Source: Rhodobacteraceae bacterium UBA1957
GTDB lineage: Bacteria > Pseudomonadota > Alphaproteobacteria > Rhodobacterales > Rhodobacteraceae
Direction of reading: 5' to 3'
Assembly: GCA_002336405.1 (NCBI GenBank)
Contig: DDEJ01000140.1
Location: 1-21,188 of the forward strand
DNA: 21,188 bases
The notes beneath the pieces were generated by a model that saw only the letters and a list, made by a program, of their open reading frames with translations, searched no databases and had not been told where the DNA came from. The translations under genes and the position numbers were made by a program. How positions within the stretch are numbered: the stretch's first letter is position 1; every line of letters starts with the position of its first letter. This document shows positions 8,215 through 15,833 of this stretch, in pieces.

Positions 8215-8642
8215 ATGCCATCTTTTACTGAGTGTGAAATCTTCTCGGGACAGTTTTTTGTGGGGCCGTAACGGGGTGTGTTAAAGATCTGGTGATTTGG
8301 GCTGGGCATTGCCACTGTGAAAGTTTCCCCCACGCCTGCTCGGCGGCTTTTAGCCGCTGGATTTGCCTGCCGCGCTAAACCATGACTTTGCACGGCGCGC
8401 TGCAGGTCTATCACAGTAGCCTCCATGTGAAATGGGGGGGGCGTCGCTGTGGCGCACCGTTGTGTTATGAGACGGCGCAACGACCTGATGAAAAGGATAT
8501 TGACGCAGTAAGTTTAGACCGTCCTGAACAATTTGAGCCGCAAGCACATTATCACTATGCAGAGCGGCAAAATTGGGCCACAGTCCGTGACGGGCTTGCT
8601 AAATACCGAACAGGGGATGAAACTCTGACGGACAGAATGTGA
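8215..8642 (+). pseudogene. Broken GFA-family (glutathione-dependent formaldehyde-activating / CENP-V-like) gene
   Basis: Translation recovers a GFA-family zinc protein in pieces. An ATG at 8215 with AAAGGA before it opens MPSFT in one frame. The frame is lost around a run of six T (8254-8259). In the next frame come CGAV, then VKDLVIWAGHCHCES (from 8280), which is the family's first zinc-binding stretch, up to an in-frame TAA at 8376-8378. The same frame then continues with GALQVYHSS, RRCGAPLCYETAQRPDE and SLDRPEQFEPQAHYHYAE, the usual C-terminal half, ending in TGA at 8640-8642. The expected second Cys of the CxxC after HCHCES is Phe (ESFPHA instead of ESCRRA), and the second cysteine pair has lost one member (GGRRCG). 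A frameshift, a stop and lost zinc ligands together argue for a true pseudogene. The remnant ends right at the ribosome site of the aldehyde dehydrogenase gene, so it was probably the operon's first gene. Confidence 0.75.
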
Positions 8643-8649
8643 GGATAAG

Positions 8650-10107
8650 ATGCTTGAAGTAAAGGGTTATTGGAAGAATTATATCGATGGCGCTTGGGTC
8701 GATGGTGGTGCTGGAAAGATCGACGTGATCAATCCTGGCACTGGCGAAAAACTTGCCGAACAGGCGCTGGCTGATGCCACCGATGTGGACCTCGCGGTGC
8801 AAGCGGCCAAACGAGTTCACGCCACGGGGGTGCTGAGCGATATGCGCCCGGTTGAACGCGGACGCATGGTACAGGCGATGGGGAAATATCTTTTGGATCA
8901 CCTGGAGGAAATTGCCACGCTGCTCAGCCTTGAACAGGGCAAGCCGGTTTGGGAGGCTCGGGCCGAGGTGACCGGGGCTGCGCGGTATTTCGAATATTAT
9001 GGCAATCAGGCCGAAACCCTTGAAGGGCGTTCGATCCCGTTGGGGGCAGGGTATTTTGATTTTACGACGGATGAACCTTACGGCGTGTCAGCCCAGATTA
9101 TCCCGTGGAATTTCCCGGTCGAGATGACTGCACGTTCGCTGTCTGCGGCCCTGACCACTGGCAATACGGTGGTGGTCAAACCGCCCGAGATGACCCCGCT
9201 GAGCAACGCGTGGTTTGCCTATGCAGCGGAAGCCGTCGGTCTGCCTGAGGGCGCGGTCAATTTGGTGTGTGGATATGGTCACGAGGCGGGCGCGGCCCTG
9301 TCGGCGCATCCCGACATCAATCAGGTGGTGTTCACCGGGTCGGTGGCCACGGGGATTGCGATCGCTTCTGCAGCCGCAAAAAACGTGGTACCCTGCGTCT
9401 TGGAACTGGGCGGAAAATCGGCTGCGATTGTGCACAGTGATGCTGATCTTGAGGCGATGGAAACCGATATTCGCAAGGGAATTTTCATCAATGCCGGACA
9501 GGTCTGTTCTGCGATGTCGCGCATTATCGTGCATGAAAGCCGCCATGATGAGCTGGTACAGCGGGCGGTGTCAATTGCCGAATCTCTATCGGTTGGGCCG
9601 GGGCTGGATCGGCAGACATTTGGCGCAAACATGGGCCCAATGGTCAGCGTCAAACAACGTGACCGCGCCGCCGGATTGGTTTCAGAGGCAGTGTCACAGG
9701 GCGCCAAGCTTGCCACTGGTGGCCGCGCGATGAATATCCCCGGGGCATTTTTGCAACCTACCGTTCTGACCGAGGTGACCCCCGAGATGACGATTGCCCA
9801 GACCGAAGTGTTTGGGCCGGTGTTATCGGTATTGCGCTTCCGCGAGGATGCTGAGGCGATCGAGATCGCCAATGGCACCGACTATGGTCTTGTCGGCGGT
9901 GTCTTTACCCGCGATCTGGATCGGGCCACGCAGGTGGCGCGTAAAATTCGTGCGGGGCAGGTGTTTGTCAACGAATGGTTTGCCGGCGGTGTCGAAACGC
10001 CATTTGGCGGCTATGGCAAATCTGGCTATGGTCGCGAAAAGGGGCGCGAAGCCTTGTGGAACTATGTGCAAACCAAAAATATCGCAATTAAACTCAAGAG
10101 GACATGA
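8650..10107 (+). CDS. NAD(P)-dependent aldehyde dehydrogenase
   Basis: Soluble enzyme of 485 residues that oxidises an aldehyde to its acid. All ALDH landmarks are present: Asn154 in IIPWNFP (oxyanion hole), Glu252 in LELGGKS (general base), catalytic Cys286 in NAGQVCS, the FTGSVATG cofactor loop, EVFGPV, and the C-terminal PFGGYGKSGYGREKG. The start has a clean GAGGA ribosome site at 8641-8645, overlapping the stop of the GFA remnant. Its stop overlaps the next gene's start (ATGA), which implies coupled translation with the carboxymuconolactone-decarboxylase-type protein. The family is certain, but the aldehyde is not. It sits in the betaine-, gamma-aminobutyraldehyde- or 4-hydroxymuconic-semialdehyde-like broad group by appearance. 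Confidence 0.93.
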   Translation: MLEVKGYWKNYIDGAWVDGGAGKIDVINPGTGEKLAEQALADATDVDLAVQAAKRVHATGVLSDMRPVERGRMVQAMGKYLLDHLEEIATLLSLEQGKPVWEARAEVTGAARYFEYYGNQAETLEGRSIPLGAGYFDFTTDEPYGVSAQIIPWNFPVEMTARSLSAALTTGNTVVVKPPEMTPLSNAWFAYAAEAVGLPEGAVNLVCGYGHEAGAALSAHPDINQVVFTGSVATGIAIASAAAKNVVPCVLELGGKSAAIVHSDADLEAMETDIRKGIFINAGQVCSAMSRIIVHESRHDELVQRAVSIAESLSVGPGLDRQTFGANMGPMVSVKQRDRAAGLVSEAVSQGAKLATGGRAMNIPGAFLQPTVLTEVTPEMTIAQTEVFGPVLSVLRFREDAEAIEIANGTDYGLVGGVFTRDLDRATQVARKIRAGQVFVNEWFAGGVETPFGGYGKSGYGREKGREALWNYVQTKNIAIKLKRT

Positions 10108-10490
10108 TGGCTGATTTATTCAACGAAGACCTTTTTCTGAAAGGGCTAGAACAACGCAAAGCCACGCTGGGTGCGGAGTACGTGGAAAAAAACCTTGCGG
10201 CCGCAGACGAGTTCACGCGTCCGTTTCAAGAGGCGATGACCGCTTGGTGCTGGGGCTTTGGTTGGGGGGATGACGTGATCGACGCCAAGACCCGGTCGAT
10301 GATGAATCTGTCGATGCTGGGCGCTTTGGGCAAGATGCACGAATGGGAAATCCATTGTCGCGGTGCGGTGACCAATGGTGTGACGGCGCAAGAAATCCGC
10401 GCCATTATCCATGTCATAGGGATTTACTGCGGCGTGCCGCAGGCGCTTGAGTGTTTTCGCGTCGCCAAAAAAGTTCTCGATCTGCCGTGA
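10104..10490 (+). CDS. Carboxymuconolactone decarboxylase family protein (PcaC/AhpD-like fold)
   Basis: Protein of 128 residues, the usual size of 4-carboxymuconolactone decarboxylase (PcaC). The core reads TRSMMNLSMLGALGKMHEWE, IHCRGAVTNGVTAQEIRAII and YCGVPQALECFRVA, which matches the PcaC helical repeat with a conserved His and Arg-Gly-Ala. It lacks the CxxC pair of AhpD-type peroxidase partners, so a decarboxylase or isomerase-like role is more likely than a redox one. Two ATG codons stand in tandem (10104 and 10107). Both overlap the aldehyde dehydrogenase stop, and AAGAGGA lies just upstream. Together with that enzyme it suggests breakdown of a ring-cleavage or semialdehyde intermediate. 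True PcaC activity is unproven. Confidence 0.85.
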   Translation: MMADLFNEDLFLKGLEQRKATLGAEYVEKNLAAADEFTRPFQEAMTAWCWGFGWGDDVIDAKTRSMMNLSMLGALGKMHEWEIHCRGAVTNGVTAQEIRAIIHVIGIYCGVPQALECFRVAKKVLDLP

Positions 10491-10531
10491 TGAAAACGAA
10501 ACATTAACGCGACGCTTAAGAATTATAGCAT

Positions 10532-10553
10532 AAAAACGTTGAAATTCGTTTTT
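10532..10553. terminator. Weak terminator-like hairpin with T-run
   Basis: AAAAACG (10532-10538) and CGTTTTT (10547-10553) form a 7-bp stem with an 8-base loop, placed 41 bases after the decarboxylase-type gene. The stem ends in five T on the plus strand and five A on the other side, as in bidirectional terminators, but it has only two G-C pairs, so strength is doubtful. Confidence 0.3.
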
Positions 10554-10568
10554 GCATCGTTGCTGTTG

Positions 10569-10580
10569 GTGTGTGTGTGT
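10569..10580. repeat. Short GT dinucleotide run in the leader of the isoaspartate-methyltransferase-like gene
   Basis: Six GT units lie 60 bases upstream of the start at 10641, in the 150-base gap that separates this gene from the previous operon. The run could sit between promoter elements (TTGGTG at 10566 and TATTCA at 10591), though these matches are poor. Confidence 0.4.
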
Positions 10581-10640
10581 GACACAGTTCTATTCAAATG
10601 GCTTATTGTGTCGCCGCACCCTATCAAGCGAGTCTAGATT

Positions 10641-11294
10641 ATGAGTGACTATTCCGTCCGGCGCAAGATTATGGTTGATACTCAGGTGCGCCCGTCAGAT
10701 GTAACCAAATTTCCGATTATTGACGCGATGCTATCGGTGCCGCGAGAGCTGTTCGTGCCGCGCGCTGTGAAAGAAAGTGCCTATATTGGTGAGAATTGCA
10801 CTCTGACTGCCGGTCGGGTTGTTCTTGAGCCGCGCACATTGGCGAAAATGCTGGATACGTTGGATATTCGGCGCAATGAACTGGTTCTCGATATTGGCTC
10901 TGGGTTGGGATATTCGTCTGCGGTGATCGCGCGGATGGCCGAGGCAGTGGTGGCACTGGAGGAAGAAAGTGAGTTCGCTTCTGAGGCGGAGGGGTTGTTG
11001 AACGAAATTGGTGCAGACAGCGTATTGGTGCAATCGGGTGCTTTGGTGTCGGGGGCGCCACAGCATGGGCCGTTTGATGTCATTATTTTGCAAGGTGGGG
11101 TTGAGCAGGTTCCGGATGGGGTGCTTGCGCAATTGAAAGATGGCGGTAGAATCGCGGCTATTTTTATGGATGGTGCCCTTGGCGAAGTCCGTATCGGGTA
11201 TAAGATTAATGCTCGCTTAAATTGGAGATTTGCATTCAACGCCGGCGCACCTGTTTTGCCCGGGTTTGAAAAAACTGCGGTGTTTTCGTTTTGA
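10641..11294 (+). CDS. pcm: Protein-L-isoaspartate O-methyltransferase-like SAM-dependent methyltransferase
   Basis: Cytoplasmic protein of 217 residues, the length of PCMT enzymes that methylate damaged isoaspartyl residues for repair. The SAM-binding motif I LVLDIGSGLGYSSAVIARMA (81-100) and acidic EE near 107-109 are clear, and IILQGGVEQVPDGVLAQLKDGG resembles the PCMT core. The substrate-side region is unusual: where typical PCMT has a Ser-Gln-Pro after a Gly-Gln-Thr-Ile, this has GRVVLEP (58-64). So this is a divergent branch whose repair activity is uncertain. It precedes tolC by 49 bases. The ribosome site is weak. From memory, the pairing with a tolC gene recurs in other alphaproteobacteria, including Caulobacter. 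Confidence 0.8.
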   Translation: MSDYSVRRKIMVDTQVRPSDVTKFPIIDAMLSVPRELFVPRAVKESAYIGENCTLTAGRVVLEPRTLAKMLDTLDIRRNELVLDIGSGLGYSSAVIARMAEAVVALEEESEFASEAEGLLNEIGADSVLVQSGALVSGAPQHGPFDVIILQGGVEQVPDGVLAQLKDGGRIAAIFMDGALGEVRIGYKINARLNWRFAFNAGAPVLPGFEKTAVFSF

Positions 11295-11304
11295 ACACGA
11301 AAAC
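11282..11304 (+). other. Hairpin straddling the pcm-like stop codon
   Basis: GTTTTCGT (11282-11289) and ACGAAAAC (11297-11304) form a perfect 8-bp stem with a 7-base loop that contains the TGA stop (11292-11294). It stands between the methyltransferase-like gene and tolC. It could act as an mRNA processing or attenuation element. No T-tract follows, so it should not end transcription by itself. Confidence 0.35.
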
Positions 11305-11343
11305 TCGCAGAAAAGATTATCTGAGAAGGCAAGAGGGAATAGC

Positions 11344-12762
11344 ATGAGTAAGTCGTATATTGGCCGTGTTTTCAGGGACATGATTGGTTTAGCAGTCGTG
11401 TCAATGTTGGCTTTGCCTGTACGGGCGGAAACATTGGCAGATGCGCTTGCCGCAGCCTATATTAACAGCGGTTTAATCCAGCAAAACAGGGCCTTGTTAC
11501 GTGCTGCAGATGAAGATGTGGTGGTGGCTGCGGCTAAATTACGGCCGATTTTGCAATGGTCCAGTACGGTGAGCAGAAGTCTTTCTAGTGGTCAGGCTGG
11601 AGCGAATGGCACATATCGGTCTGCTGATAGCACGTCGACTGTTGCGTCAGCGGGTCTTACGGCCGAGCTGTTACTTTATGATTTTGGCGTGTCAGAACTG
11701 GCTGTTCAGGTTCAGAAAGAGGCGGTTCTTGGCACCCGACAAAAGCTGTTATCGGTGGAACAAACAGTTTTGATTCGCGCGGTTGAAGCGTTCACAAATA
11801 TGCGCAGAGATACTGAAAAAGTGGCATTGCGTCGCAGCAACCTAAGCTTAATCACTGAAGAGCTGCGCGCGGCAAAAGACCGGTTTGAAGTTGGCGAGGT
11901 GACACGAACGGATGTGGCACTGGCCGAGGCGCGGCTTGCAGCCTCTCGCAGCGCACTTGCGGCGGCAGAGGGCGCGTTGAGGGTCGCAGCTGAAGAATAC
12001 CGCGCTGCAATCGGGCATGTGCCAAAAGCGCTGAACGGATCAAATAAAGTTTTAAAACCGGTGAAAGATCTCGATGCGGCAAAATCTATAGCTGTGCGCC
12101 AACACCCTGATATAAAAGAAATTCAGCACAAAGTGACAATGGCAGAGTTGACCTTGCAGCAAGCGCAATTGGCAAAGAAACCGACCGTGAAACTCTCGGG
12201 GTCCTACGGATTGACTGAAACGCTGACCTCGCGGGCCTACGGGCGCAGTGGTGAGATAAAATTGCAGGCAACAGGGTCGATTTATCAAGGGGGGCAAATC
12301 CCGGCCTTTGTACGTAAAAGCGCGGCCAACCGGGATGCCGCGCGGTATGGTCTGAATTTGGCGGCATTGGTGGTTGAGCAAAATGTGGCGACCGCGTACG
12401 CACGCTTGCAGGTCGCTACTGCGGAAAAAGAGGCCAGTAAACTACAAATCCGCGCCGCGCGGGTTGCGTTTTTGGGCGTGCGGGAAGAGGCGGCCTTGGG
12501 CGCTCGGACGACACTGGATGTGTTAAATGCAGAACAAGAACTTTTGGATGCTGAAAACAACATGGTCTCGGCCTTGGCTGACGAGCAGATCGCCAGCTAT
12601 AAGCTGCGGTCGTCTATGGGGCGTATGACGGCTGACCTTTTGGGGCTGAATGTGCCAAAATACGATCCGGAAGAGTATTTTTCGCTTCAGAAAAATGCTC
12701 CCGCGGTTTCCGAGCAGGGCAAAAAACTAGATCGACTGCTCAAGTCACTCGTTAAAAAATAG
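11344..12762 (+). CDS. tolC: TolC-type outer membrane efflux protein with signal peptide
   Basis: Outer-membrane channel protein, about 472 residues from this start, expected to trimerise and form the exit duct of type I secretion or RND/MFS efflux. A Sec signal is visible: basic MSKSYIGRVFR, a hydrophobic core GLAVVSMLAL, and a cleavage site at VRA-ET. The mature part shows the duplicated helical TolC pattern: ETLADALAAAYINSG, then long Ala/Leu/Glu helices, GEVTRTDVALAEARLAASR in the first half and GARTTLDVLNAEQELLDAEN in the second. The frame is open further upstream to 11230, but that extension overlaps the methyltransferase-like gene. AAGAGGGA (about 11329-11336) sits properly before the ATG at 11344. 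No partner inner-membrane or fusion protein is adjacent, so it may serve several systems. Confidence 0.92.
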   Translation: MSKSYIGRVFRDMIGLAVVSMLALPVRAETLADALAAAYINSGLIQQNRALLRAADEDVVVAAAKLRPILQWSSTVSRSLSSGQAGANGTYRSADSTSTVASAGLTAELLLYDFGVSELAVQVQKEAVLGTRQKLLSVEQTVLIRAVEAFTNMRRDTEKVALRRSNLSLITEELRAAKDRFEVGEVTRTDVALAEARLAASRSALAAAEGALRVAAEEYRAAIGHVPKALNGSNKVLKPVKDLDAAKSIAVRQHPDIKEIQHKVTMAELTLQQAQLAKKPTVKLSGSYGLTETLTSRAYGRSGEIKLQATGSIYQGGQIPAFVRKSAANRDAARYGLNLAALVVEQNVATAYARLQVATAEKEASKLQIRAARVAFLGVREEAALGARTTLDVLNAEQELLDAENNMVSALADEQIASYKLRSSMGRMTADLLGLNVPKYDPEEYFSLQKNAPAVSEQGKKLDRLLKSLVKK

Positions 12763-12831
12763 TCGCTGTCTAGACATTGTACGAATGGAATGAAAGAGTT
12801 AGAGTGCGCTGAGGACTATACGGGTGAGGGC

Positions 12832-13767
12832 ATGTCTGGATCATCTTCAAACGAGGACGCTAAAGATGTAATGGCGTCAATCAGGCGCGTTATCGTCGAC
12901 GAAGTGCGCGATAATCCGATGGCGCGGCCACAGAGTTCCCATCAGAGTTCAAAACCAAGCGGCGCGAAAAGATTAGTGCTGGGTCCGGCCCTGAGAGTGC
13001 CCAGTGACAGTCAATTCATCCCAAGTTCGACCAGCGATACCTCGCCATCAAATGTTGTAGCAGGTTCAGATATTCGCCAAGAAGATTCTGATGCCAAAAT
13101 GGATGCAGGGCACAATCCGACGGGAGGTGCTGGGCAAAAAATGTCGTCTGATAGACCGGTCTCGGCGTCCGAACTCGCGCAAGAGAAAACGTCTAAAAAG
13201 CGTCGAGAGCTGGTACGGGCCCGGCGAAAAGAGCCAGACCCGGTCACAGAGACACCAGCAAATGTGCCGCGGCAAGCACCTGTGAGAATGCCGCAGCCTG
13301 CGCCTGTGTCCAAGGCAGCAGGGCCTGTGAAACCACTGCCCCAAAAAACTGCGCCCAAGGCTGCAGCACCTGCACGCCCTAAGCCGGCCTCTGCAAGTTC
13401 TGGCCGGCGCGAGGATCCGTCAAAACTTGAAACGAAAATAGCGGCATTAGAGACATTGGTGGCGCGCTCAAAAGGGCAATGGGAACCGGATCGCCCCGAG
13501 CAAGATGCCTATGCTGCAACGCAGGACGCGCCGATGACTTGGGACAGTTCAGATGCAGAGCCGGCGCGTTCTGCCGATCCCGCGCCGCACAGCCCTCCTG
13601 CAGAGCAACCGAGCACCGAAATGGACGAAGCCAAATTTCGCCAGTTTGTCGTGGAAATTGTACGCGAAGAGCTCAAGGTACAGCTGGATATCCGACTGAA
13701 CCGCTTGGTGCGTAATATTGTTGGCCGTGAAGTTAAGCGTGCGCTTGATAAGGACGATGCATCCTAA
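12832..13767 (+). CDS. Disordered PopZ-like (DUF2497-like) protein, candidate polar organiser
   Basis: Protein of about 311 residues. An N-terminal amphipathic motif, DAKDVMASIRRVIVDEV, resembles the helix near the start of PopZ/DUF2497 proteins. Next comes a long Pro/Ala/Ser-rich disordered linker with a basic patch (KTSKKRRELVRARRKEP), and a short coiled-coil segment KLETKIAALETLVARS. The C-terminal helical module (FRQFVVEIVREELKVQLDI then LNRLVRNIVGREVKRAL) has the spacing of the PopZ oligomerisation region. The linker is basic and neutral rather than acidic as in Caulobacter PopZ. In Caulobacter, popZ follows a tolC homologue, as this gene does. An in-frame ATG at 12790 would add 14 residues. 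I prefer 12832 because family members start close to the motif and GGGTG lies at a fair distance, but neither ribosome site is strong. The function is inferred. Confidence 0.75.
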   Translation: MSGSSSNEDAKDVMASIRRVIVDEVRDNPMARPQSSHQSSKPSGAKRLVLGPALRVPSDSQFIPSSTSDTSPSNVVAGSDIRQEDSDAKMDAGHNPTGGAGQKMSSDRPVSASELAQEKTSKKRRELVRARRKEPDPVTETPANVPRQAPVRMPQPAPVSKAAGPVKPLPQKTAPKAAAPARPKPASASSGRREDPSKLETKIAALETLVARSKGQWEPDRPEQDAYAATQDAPMTWDSSDAEPARSADPAPHSPPAEQPSTEMDEAKFRQFVVEIVREELKVQLDIRLNRLVRNIVGREVKRALDKDDAS

Positions 13768-13768
13768 A

Positions 13769-15235
13769 TCATGCGACCTCGCGTGCCAGAGACAGTATCT
13801 GATCCAAATCCAGCTGTTGTTCTAATTGTTGGGCGAGGGCATCCAAAGTATCCTCAACCCCTTGATCGTAGTGCGTGGTGCTTACCGCTCCAAAGTCTTT
13901 TAGAAACGCCGCTCTAAAGGCGTCTGCGGCAAACAAGCCATGCAGATAACAGCCTCTTATGCGCCCATCGATAGACGCGGCACCCTCGGGCCGGCCGTCA
14001 ATATCAAGCCAAGCGCGTTCACAATCCGGACCCTGCGTTTGCCCAATGTGAATTTCATAGCCCATCACTTGGTCACCACTTGCCAGATAGGTGGCCCGGG
14101 TGAGGGCTAATGTTTTTTCTGGGCGCATCTCGGTACTGATATCCAGTAATCCCAGCCCCTCGACCGACCTCTGCCGGCTTTCGATCCCGTCGGGGTCTCG
14201 TATGTCTTGGCCCAACATTTGATATCCGCCGCACAGCCCCAAAATACGACCCCCGCGGCGATGATGGGCGCGCAAGTCGATATCCCAACCCTGTGCGCGG
14301 AAATATGTCAGATCGGCGATGGTCGATTTGCTGCCCGGGATCAATACCAGATCCGCGTCGCCGGGCAGCGCTGTGCCGGCGTGGATCATTTCAACGGTGA
14401 CATCGGGTTCGTTAGTGAGGGGGTCAAGGTCGTCAAAATTGGCGATGCGAGACAGTACTGGCACCGCAATTTTGATCTTGCCACCCGCATGAGACGCCAA
14501 TTCAAGCGCGTCTTCTGCTGGCAGTTTCCACGCATCTTGAAACCAACTCAGCACGCCCAGAGATGGCCAACCTGTGTGTGCGGTGATTGCAGTGAGCCCT
14601 GCGTCGAACAGGCTGACATCACCGCGAAACTTATTGATTGCGAAACCAACAATCTGTTGTGCATCGTCGGCGTCCAGAACGGCCTGCGTGCCGACCATTT
14701 GCGCAATCACTCCGCCCCGGTCTATGTCTCCCAACAGGACTACGGGCACATTTGCTGCCCGCGCAAATCCCATATTGGCGATATCGTTGCGGCGCAGGTT
14801 AATCTCGGCCGGGCTGCCCGCACCTTCAACTATGGTCAAATCTGCCTGGCTCGCCACCCGATGAAAACTCTCTAAAACCGGGGGCATCAGGTTTTGCTTT
14901 TCGCGGCCAAAGTCACGTGCCGACAGGTGTCCGCGCATTTTTCCCTGTACAATCAATTGTGACCCAGTCTCAGATTCGGGTTTGAGCAGCACCGGGTTCA
15001 TATCGGTATGGGGGGCGACCCCTGCCGCCAGCGCCTGCAATGCTTGGGCCCGGCCAATTTCTCCGCCATCTGCGGTTACGGCGGCGTTGTTGGACATGTT
15101 TTGCGGCTTGAAGGGGCGGGTGGTTAAGCCACGGTTTTTGAACGCTCTAATCAATCCGGCCACCACCAGCGATTTGCCGACATTCGATCCGGCCCCTTGT
15201 ATCATCAGCGCCCGACCCATCGGGTTTATGGCCAT
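13769..15235 (-). CDS. cobQ: Cobyric acid synthase CobQ (adenosylcobyric acid synthase, glutamine-hydrolysing)
   Basis: Cytoplasmic cobalamin-synthesis enzyme of 488 residues that amidates four side chains of adenosylcobyrinic diamide using glutamine and ATP. The N-terminal synthetase domain begins with [17 protein letters not shown] (a P-loop-like ATP site) and continues with [32 protein letters not shown] and INKFRGD. The C-terminal class I glutaminase has nucleophile Cys335 in LGLCGGYQM and His432 in CYLHGLF. Many homologues begin at the equivalent of Met6 (15220), and no ribosome site is seen before either ATG. A terminator lies only about 10 bases upstream of the first ATG, so transcription must start almost at the gene or pass through it. 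No cobalamin riboswitch or other cob gene is nearby. Its stop lies 2 bases from the PopZ-like stop on the opposite strand. Confidence 0.95.
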   Translation of the reverse strand: MAINPMGRALMIQGAGSNVGKSLVVAGLIRAFKNRGLTTRPFKPQNMSNNAAVTADGGEIGRAQALQALAAGVAPHTDMNPVLLKPESETGSQLIVQGKMRGHLSARDFGREKQNLMPPVLESFHRVASQADLTIVEGAGSPAEINLRRNDIANMGFARAANVPVVLLGDIDRGGVIAQMVGTQAVLDADDAQQIVGFAINKFRGDVSLFDAGLTAITAHTGWPSLGVLSWFQDAWKLPAEDALELASHAGGKIKIAVPVLSRIANFDDLDPLTNEPDVTVEMIHAGTALPGDADLVLIPGSKSTIADLTYFRAQGWDIDLRAHHRRGGRILGLCGGYQMLGQDIRDPDGIESRQRSVEGLGLLDISTEMRPEKTLALTRATYLASGDQVMGYEIHIGQTQGPDCERAWLDIDGRPEGAASIDGRIRGCYLHGLFAADAFRAAFLKDFGAVSTTHYDQGVEDTLDALAQQLEQQLDLDQILSLAREVA

Positions 15236-15244
15236 CTAAGACAT

Positions 15245-15270
15245 AAAAAAACGCACCCGTTTGGATGCGC
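15245..15270 (-). terminator. Intrinsic terminator of the DUF6280-type gene
   Basis: Read on the minus strand, CGCATCC, loop AAAC and GGGTGCG form a 7-bp stem (15269 to 15252) with one U-G pair, followed by seven T (15251 to 15245). The wobble is stable only in the minus-strand RNA, which fixes the direction. It lies 27 bases after the stop of the small gene at 15297-15617 and just before cobQ. Confidence 0.8.
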
Positions 15271-15296
15271 TTTGCCGTGATTCATGATGGTTGCCT

Positions 15297-15617
15297 TCAC
15301 GCAGCTTCGGCTTGTTCAGCCGCATGGCGTCGCTCACTTTCCTCGCGCGAAAGCGCAACAGACGTGCGTACGCCCTTTGAGACGAAGTCCATAAGGCCGG
15401 TGACAACGCGTTCATTTGGGTCAATCCCAGCGCAAGACAGAACCTCACGACCATCGCGTGACCGCGCCCAGCGTGCAATTTGTTCCGGACCGTTACCATA
15501 TTTTTTGTCATCAGCGATCGCATCATCTAACGCAGCCAGAACCACCGCAGCAAAAAGTTTCCGCGCACGGTTTCCTTGCTCGTTGTTGAAAGCTGATCCG
15601 TCAACGAAATCTTTCAT
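15297..15617 (-). CDS. Small conserved Rhodobacterales protein (DUF6280-type)
   Basis: Protein of 106 residues, soluble, with no signal or membrane segment. It reads MKDFVDGSAFNNEQGNRARK, then LFAAVVLAALDDAIADDKKY, a WARSRDGREVLSCAGID segment and an acidic/basic helical tail (ALSREESERRHAAEQAEAA). I recognise it as a very conserved short protein of the Roseobacter group annotated as DUF6280; its function is unknown. The start follows AAAGGA with 7-8 bases spacing, a strong ribosome site. It is monocistronic, ending in a strong intrinsic terminator, and diverges from efp across a 216-base gap. That arrangement suggests a well-expressed housekeeping protein. Confidence 0.85.
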   Translation of the reverse strand: MKDFVDGSAFNNEQGNRARKLFAAVVLAALDDAIADDKKYGNGPEQIARWARSRDGREVLSCAGIDPNERVVTGLMDFVSKGVRTSVALSREESERRHAAEQAEAA

Positions 15618-15713
15618 CCCGTCGTCCTTTTATTATTGTTCTTGTGTTCTTGGCGTGCCGCTATCTATGGCGCAAAAATATCGATTCGCATACACCTTGA
15701 ACGCAAAGCTGCC

Positions 15714-15728
15714 ATGCGTTCAGCGCAT
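15714..15728. other. Inverted repeat in the DUF6280/efp divergent region
   Basis: ATGCG (15714-15718) and CGCAT (15724-15728) flank TTCAG. It lies near the middle of the 216-base divergent intergenic region (15618-15833) and could be a small operator. I see no strong promoter boxes there and cannot assign it. Confidence 0.2.
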
Positions 15729-15833
15729 AGCTTCATCTATGTCTACACCGAGCAGGCACGGCTTGTCATGCGCCAACACACAATATATAGGGCAGGCTAG
15801 ATTAGAAACAACCTTTAGGGTCAGGCTTAAATC

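Noticed and set aside
10504..10519. Possible CtrA box before the pcm-like/tolC locus (TTAA, 8 bases, TTAA)
   Set aside because: The consensus spacing as I know it is seven bases between the TTAA halves; here it is eight.
11230..11343. Upstream extension of the TolC reading frame
   Set aside because: It overlaps the end of the pcm-like gene, and the signal peptide and ribosome site clearly place the start at 11344.
14207..14875. Plus-strand frame of 222 residues antisense to cobQ
   Set aside because: It lies wholly inside the unmistakable CobQ coding region and has no recognisable domain.
15236..15296. Cobalamin riboswitch before cobQ
   Set aside because: The space before cobQ is occupied by the terminator of the preceding gene and has no room or conserved box for such an element.
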